Origin: Pseudomonadota bacterium | GTDB taxonomy: Bacteria; Pseudomonadota; Gammaproteobacteria; Steroidobacterales; Steroidobacteraceae | Direction of reading: 5' to 3' | Assembly: GCA_021805275.1 (NCBI GenBank) | Contig: JAJZFQ010000208.1 | Span: forward strand, 1-26,424 | Length of the DNA stretch: 26,424 bases | In this document: positions 22,554 through 26,424 of the stretch, in pieces | Numbering within the stretch: position 1 is the first letter of the stretch | Layout of the letters: each line of letters starts with the position of its first letter | Program-made: the position numbers and the translations under genes | The notes under the pieces: model-generated | Seen by the model: the letters and a program-made list of their open reading frames with translations, nothing else | Databases searched by the model: none | Told to the model about the DNA's origin: nothing

Positions 22554-22837
22554 ACAAGTTTCTGACATTTCTGCGGTCCTTCCAGACCAACCCTCTTTTC
22601 ACCACACTCGCCATTCACGCGTGGCTCGCAGCGTGGCTGGTAACCGCATTTGGGGTTGCCTTCCCGGCGCATCGCATCGCGATCTTGGTAAGCGGGGTCG
22701 CCGTGGCCTCGTTGAAAGAGTTTTGGATTGACCACCGCTACGAGGTACCACCGCAGCCCTACAAAAATGCCGCTCAGGATTTTGCGGGCTACATCCTGGG
22801 CGGCTTGCTCGGCGTTGTCACTTGGCTTCTGATCTGA
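22550..22837 (+). CDS. Small membrane protein inside the tail-tip block
   Basis: A 95-residue protein from GTG (GTGA overlap). Three hydrophobic segments are visible at about 19-38 (LAIHAWLAAWLVTAFGVAF), 43-55 (AILVSGVAVASL) and 77-95 (DFAGYILGGLLGVVTWLLI), with a conserved-looking loop KEFWIDHRYEVPPQPYKNAA between the last two. I do not recognise a named family. A holin or entry-related membrane role is conceivable but there is no endolysin beside it. It is translationally coupled to the tail-tip genes. Confidence 0.7.
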   Translation: MNKFLTFLRSFQTNPLFTTLAIHAWLAAWLVTAFGVAFPAHRIAILVSGVAVASLKEFWIDHRYEVPPQPYKNAAQDFAGYILGGLLGVVTWLLI

Positions 22838-22838
22838 G

Positions 22839-23801
22839 ATGCGCTCCATCAGCAGCGCCCTGCAGGCGGTCCTCGCCACCGGCGGCCCATTTGTGCTGGC
22901 AGACCTGTTCACTATCACACTCACCAATGGGACAGTGCTGCGGTGGACCACAAACAAGACGCCGATCACCATCGGTGCCAATACCTTCGTGGTCGGCCCT
23001 CCGGTGGAGCGCGACAAGGCAAAGTGGTCGATGGGTCTCAATGTTGACCAGCTCAACATGACGATTCTCGATGATGGATCCCAGACCATCAACGGACAGG
23101 CGTTGGTGACTGCGGCATGGCAAAAGTTCTTCGACTACGCGCAGATCGAGATTGACCGATTCATCTCAGACTCGTGGAGCAATACTGCCGTCGGCTCCGT
23201 GTCGTGGTTCATCGGCTATGCCGGGCAGATCACACTGCAGGGAAAGACAATCAAGATCACGGTGGAATCGCCGCTAGCGATGCTGAAGGCGACATTCCCG
23301 CGCACGTATGTTTTGCCCTCTTGCGCCAATACCTTGTACGACGGCGTGTGCGGGATTCTGGCCTCTAGCTTCACGTACGCCGGAACGGTCGGATCGGCTC
23401 CGAGCGCTACCTCGTTTCCGCTCACCCTGAGCGGCGGCAATCTCGCGGACGGCTCTTTCCAGGGCGGCATCGTGACCTTCACTGGCGGAGTGAACGACGG
23501 CCAGACGCGCACGGTGAAGTCGTATGTCGGGGGCGTTCTCACGCTGGTGTATCCGCTGTATGCAGTGCCCGCAGTTGGCGACGGTGTGAGTGCCATCTTC
23601 GGCTGCGACAAGACGCGCGCGACCTGCACGGCGCGGTTCAATAACCTCGTGCATTACCGCGGCTTCCCGTACGTGCCGGACCCGTCGACGCAGTACGCCG
23701 GCGTAGCTGCGAACGCGCCAGGGACTGCCGGCAGCAACTCAAATTCGATCCAGACCAATATCGGTCCTCGAGGGCGCAATGGCGGCATCAGCCAGTTCTG
23801 A
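22839..23801 (+). CDS. Tail-tip protein, DUF2163-like
   Basis: A 320-residue protein starting two bases after the previous stop. N-terminal SISSALQAVLATGGPFVLADLF and WSMGLNVDQLNMTIL, with a C-terminal IFGCDKTRATCTARFNN and YRGFPYVP motif, match the DUF2163/BR0599-type proteins in the conserved tip cluster of phages and gene transfer agents. Two Cys (GC-x6-C) form the characteristic pair near the C-terminus, likely a metal or disulfide site. It works with the DUF2460-like and peptidase proteins at the tip. The peptidase gene starts within its last 23 bases. Confidence 0.9.
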   Translation: MRSISSALQAVLATGGPFVLADLFTITLTNGTVLRWTTNKTPITIGANTFVVGPPVERDKAKWSMGLNVDQLNMTILDDGSQTINGQALVTAAWQKFFDYAQIEIDRFISDSWSNTAVGSVSWFIGYAGQITLQGKTIKITVESPLAMLKATFPRTYVLPSCANTLYDGVCGILASSFTYAGTVGSAPSATSFPLTLSGGNLADGSFQGGIVTFTGGVNDGQTRTVKSYVGGVLTLVYPLYAVPAVGDGVSAIFGCDKTRATCTARFNNLVHYRGFPYVPDPSTQYAGVAANAPGTAGSNSNSIQTNIGPRGRNGGISQF

Positions 23802-24225
23802 GCTGCGCGCCGCGGTGATCGCGCAGGCGTTGGGATGGATTGGAACTCCCTACCATCACGGCCAGGCCGTCAAAGGCCGCGGCGTGGACTGCGCGATGTC
23901 GCTGATTGAATGGTTCGCGGGCGCCGGTGTGATCGAGCGTTTCGACCCGCGTCCCTACCCCGCGAGCTGGTTTCTGCACCGTGACGAGGAACGCTTTCTC
24001 GACACGCTCGGTCGGTACGCACAAAAGCTGCCGGATGGTGAGCGAGTGCTGCCGGCCGATCTCGCACTCTACCGCTTTGGGCGCTGTACCGCGCACGGTG
24101 CGCTCGTCCTCGATGACACCTTCGTGGTGCATGCCTGCGCTATTGCGCGCTGCGTCGAACGGCGGGAACGCTCTGCCTTGGTGGATCGCCTCGCCGGTTA
24201 CTGGCGCGTGAGGGCGTGGCTGTGA
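23779..24225 (+). CDS. NlpC/P60-type tail peptidase
   Basis: A 148-residue cysteine peptidase. Catalytic Cys38 lies in KGRGVDCAMS, the catalytic His106 in TAHGALVLDD, and His118 follows in FVVHAC; the N-terminal ALGWIGTPYHHG is standard for the family. Such phage proteins cut peptidoglycan during entry. It overlaps the DUF2163-like gene by 23 bases with GAGGG upstream of the ATG, and is followed by the GTGA start of the tip protein. Length and order agree with the conserved tip cluster. Confidence 0.9.
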   Translation: MAASASSELRAAVIAQALGWIGTPYHHGQAVKGRGVDCAMSLIEWFAGAGVIERFDPRPYPASWFLHRDEERFLDTLGRYAQKLPDGERVLPADLALYRFGRCTAHGALVLDDTFVVHACAIARCVERRERSALVDRLAGYWRVRAWL

Positions 24226-26424
24226 GCAACTTCATGGGCGCCAGCAGTGGGCAGCCGGTAGCGACGCAGGCCACGCGTTACAACGGCATGCAGGTCCAGG
24301 GCAGCCAGTACGGCATGGGACTGCCTATCGTCTACGGGCAGCAGCGCCTCGCCGGCACGCTGATCTGGTACGGGGACTTCCAGTCAGTCGAGCACAAGCA
24401 GTCCGTCGGCAAAGGCGGGGGCGGCGTCAGCACCAGCTACACGTACTCCTCGAGCTTTCAGCTCGCCATCTGCGAGGGCCCGATTGCCGGCATCCCCACG
24501 ATTTGGAAAGACTCCGGCACGACGAGCTTCTCAGATGTAAACGGCACATTCTCGGTCGGCACCGCATCGCAAGCGCCATGGTCGCACCTCTCCGGTGCCG
24601 ATGCGCTCAACTACCCTTACACAGCATGGGTGGGGTGCCTCAACCTGGCGCTCGGCAGCTCGCCGAACGTCCCGAATTTCAATTTTGAGATTGCAGGCCT
24701 CTTCCAGTTCGCGCCGACGGCGTCCCCGGCCATCATCGACGCCGACCCCTCGGTGATATTCTCGGATCTCTTGAGTTCAACGACGCACGGGCTTTCATTC
24801 GGCGCGTTTCTCGGCGATCTGACGCTCTATCACAACTACTGCCTCGCCAACAATATTTTTCTCTCCCTCGTGGTCGATCAGCAGACGACCATGAACGAGA
24901 TTCTGACGCGGCTGCTGCAGATCACGAACAGCAACACCGCGTGGTCTAACGGCAAGTTGATTGTCATTCCGTACGGTGATGAGAGCGCCACGGCGAACGG
25001 CGTGACCTACACGCCGCCGACCACGGTGCAGAAGTCGTTCCAGGACTCCGATTACATCAAGCCCGTGCGGGTTGATCAGAAGCCGCTCTCCGACCTGTAC
25101 AACGTGATCCGCGTTGAGTACGTCAACCGCGCGAACAATTACAATACGTCGGTCGCGGAAGCCAAGGACCAGGCCGATATTGACAACGCCTTCGGCATCC
25201 GCCAGCAGGAGATGATCCAAGGGCACGCGATAACCAACGGCACCCTCGGCCAGTGGGTCGCGCAGACCATCCTGCAGCGCGCACTCTACATCCGCAACAC
25301 CTACACGTTCACCACGACGATGGAGAACGTGGTATTCGAGCCGGGGGATGTGATCGCGCTCACCGATTCGCAGGCTGGACTCGTGAACGAGCCGGTGCGG
25401 ATCAAGTCGATCAGCGAGCAGGGCGCCCTCGAGCTGCAATTCACCTGCGAGGAGTTCCCGGCAGGGGTGGCGAGCGGCGCGACTCAGACGGTCGAGCCAG
25501 CGGCCGGGTACGTCCCGAGTGTGAACGGCGCGCCGGATGCGACGCAGCCGCCGGTCATTTTTCGTGCCCCCCAGTTTCTCACCAATGGCGTCCCGGAGGT
25601 GTGGATCGGCGTTGGGGGGGCGGGCCCCAATTGGGGCGGCGCGAATGTGCTGGTGTCGCTCGATAATGTCTCCTACACCAAGATTGGCACCGCTGCGCCT
25701 GGGTGCAGATACGGCGCGCTCACGGCTGCACTCGCCATAGGAACGGACCCGGATACGGTCAACTCGTTCACGGTAGCGCTGGATGCTGGCGGGACGCTCT
25801 CCGGTGGCACCCAGGCTGAGGCCGATAACCTAGCGACGCTAATGCTCGTGGACCAGGAACTGCTGTCCTACGAGACCACGGTTCTCAACGGAAACGGCAC
25901 CTACACCCTCGGCAACGGCTACTTGCGCCGCGGCTGCTACCAGACGGCCATCGCGGCCCACGCCGTCGGGGCGCCCTGGCTGCGCGTGGACGACGGTATG
26001 TTCCGCTGGCAGGTTGACCCGTCATGGGTCGGTCAGACGGTCTATCTGAAGTTTCAGCCTTGGAACCTTTATGGCGGCGGCTTGGTCAGCGAGTCGTCCC
26101 TTACGCCGGTCACCTACGTGATTGGCACCGCCGAGGAAATTCCGGACACCCCCCCAACGCCCACCAACCTTGTGGCTGTGGGAACGGCAAACGGTATCAA
26201 TCTCTCCTGGACCGTCCCGAACCCGGTAGCCGCTGCAATCACGTCCGTCGAGTTCGCCACGGCAAGCGCCGGCCCATGGACTGTGCTCGGCCAGGTCAAG
26301 GGTACCCACTACGCACACAATTTCACCGGTCCATCCACCTACTACTACCGCGCGCGCTCCCTCAGTCCGGCCTTCGCGTGGTCTTCATACGCCGCAACGG
26401 TCTCGGCGACTGGCGGTACCGCGG
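24222..26424 (+). CDS. Tail tip/host-specificity protein, phage-tail_3-like, 3' end outside window
   Basis: GTG overlaps the peptidase stop (GTGA) and the frame stays open for 734 codons to the end of the window. Start MSNFMGASSGQPVATQ, then GLPIVYGQQRLAGTLIWYGD and SFQLAICEGPIAGI are the standard N-terminal pattern of phage-tail_3/gp J-like tip proteins. A middle section (QKSFQDSDYIKPVRVDQKPL, SDLYNVIRVEYVNRANNYNT, NVVFEPGDVIALTD) belongs to the conserved core. Near codon 650 a fibronectin-III-like domain begins (PTNLVAVGTANGINLSW, TYYYRARSLS), as in receptor-binding proteins. It should form the tip that touches the host receptor. The C-terminal part is not visible. Confidence 0.9.
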   Translation, partial: MSNFMGASSGQPVATQATRYNGMQVQGSQYGMGLPIVYGQQRLAGTLIWYGDFQSVEHKQSVGKGGGGVSTSYTYSSSFQLAICEGPIAGIPTIWKDSGTTSFSDVNGTFSVGTASQAPWSHLSGADALNYPYTAWVGCLNLALGSSPNVPNFNFEIAGLFQFAPTASPAIIDADPSVIFSDLLSSTTHGLSFGAFLGDLTLYHNYCLANNIFLSLVVDQQTTMNEILTRLLQITNSNTAWSNGKLIVIPYGDESATANGVTYTPPTTVQKSFQDSDYIKPVRVDQKPLSDLYNVIRVEYVNRANNYNTSVAEAKDQADIDNAFGIRQQEMIQGHAITNGTLGQWVAQTILQRALYIRNTYTFTTTMENVVFEPGDVIALTDSQAGLVNEPVRIKSISEQGALELQFTCEEFPAGVASGATQTVEPAAGYVPSVNGAPDATQPPVIFRAPQFLTNGVPEVWIGVGGAGPNWGGANVLVSLDNVSYTKIGTAAPGCRYGALTAALAIGTDPDTVNSFTVALDAGGTLSGGTQAEADNLATLMLVDQELLSYETTVLNGNGTYTLGNGYLRRGCYQTAIAAHAVGAPWLRVDDGMFRWQVDPSWVGQTVYLKFQPWNLYGGGLVSESSLTPVTYVIGTAEEIPDTPPTPTNLVAVGTANGINLSWTVPNPVAAAITSVEFATASAGPWTVLGQVKGTHYAHNFTGPSTYYYRARSLSPAFAWSSYAATVSATGGTA

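Overview
The window is part of a GC-rich tailed-phage genome (free phage or prophage). It holds a nearly continuous set of packaging, head and tail genes, almost all on the plus strand. An HK97-fold capsid, a P27-type small terminase, a tape-measure protein with a frameshifted chaperone pair, and the absence of any sheath gene point to a siphovirus with a long non-contractile tail. The tail-tip block (DUF2460-like, DUF2163-like, NlpC/P60 and phage-tail_3-like genes) matches the set shared by many proteobacterial phages and gene transfer agents. Together with the base composition and a tRNA close to the proteobacterial initiator tRNA, this suggests a GC-rich Pseudomonadota host. No integrase, repressor, replication or lysis gene is visible, so lifestyle cannot be decided.

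Layout. 1-3429: the end of a fibre or lectin-like protein with 20-residue repeats, an initiator-like tRNA and terminator, four small virion-type or unknown genes and an HNH endonuclease. 3430-3860: about 430 bases without a convincing gene, carrying paired AACGGC repeats and hairpins. 3861-6141: three genes joined by 4-base overlaps (ParB-like domain, ABC ATPase fused to a GNAT domain, unknown), which I read as a possible DNA-modification cassette. 6028-6411: an ASCH-domain gene on the minus strand. 6412-6607: regulatory DNA with a 10-bp inverted repeat and three tandem dyads in front of the small terminase gene. 6608-10097: small terminase, then large terminase interrupted in its P-loop by a 397-residue intein with a LAGLIDADG endonuclease. 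10112-12907: portal, prohead protease and a helical scaffold-like tail fused in one reading frame. 13044-17564: major capsid, likely decoration protein and connector/completion proteins. 17644-21981: tail tube, chaperones G/GT and tape measure. 21978 to the end: tail-tip genes, the last running off the window.

How it works together. TerS and TerL load DNA through the portal into a shell built from the capsid protein and matured by the fused protease. Connector proteins close the head. Tube, chaperones and tape measure build the tail, and the tip proteins and peptidase mediate adsorption and entry. Hairpins and terminators punctuate the late transcript around the capsid and tail-tube genes, while most other genes are translationally coupled by ATGA/GTGA overlaps. 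The parts most worth following up are the ParB/ABC-GNAT cassette, the covarying tandem dyads before terS, the P-loop intein, the portal-protease-scaffold fusion with its histidine-studded heptads, and the initiator-like tRNA.
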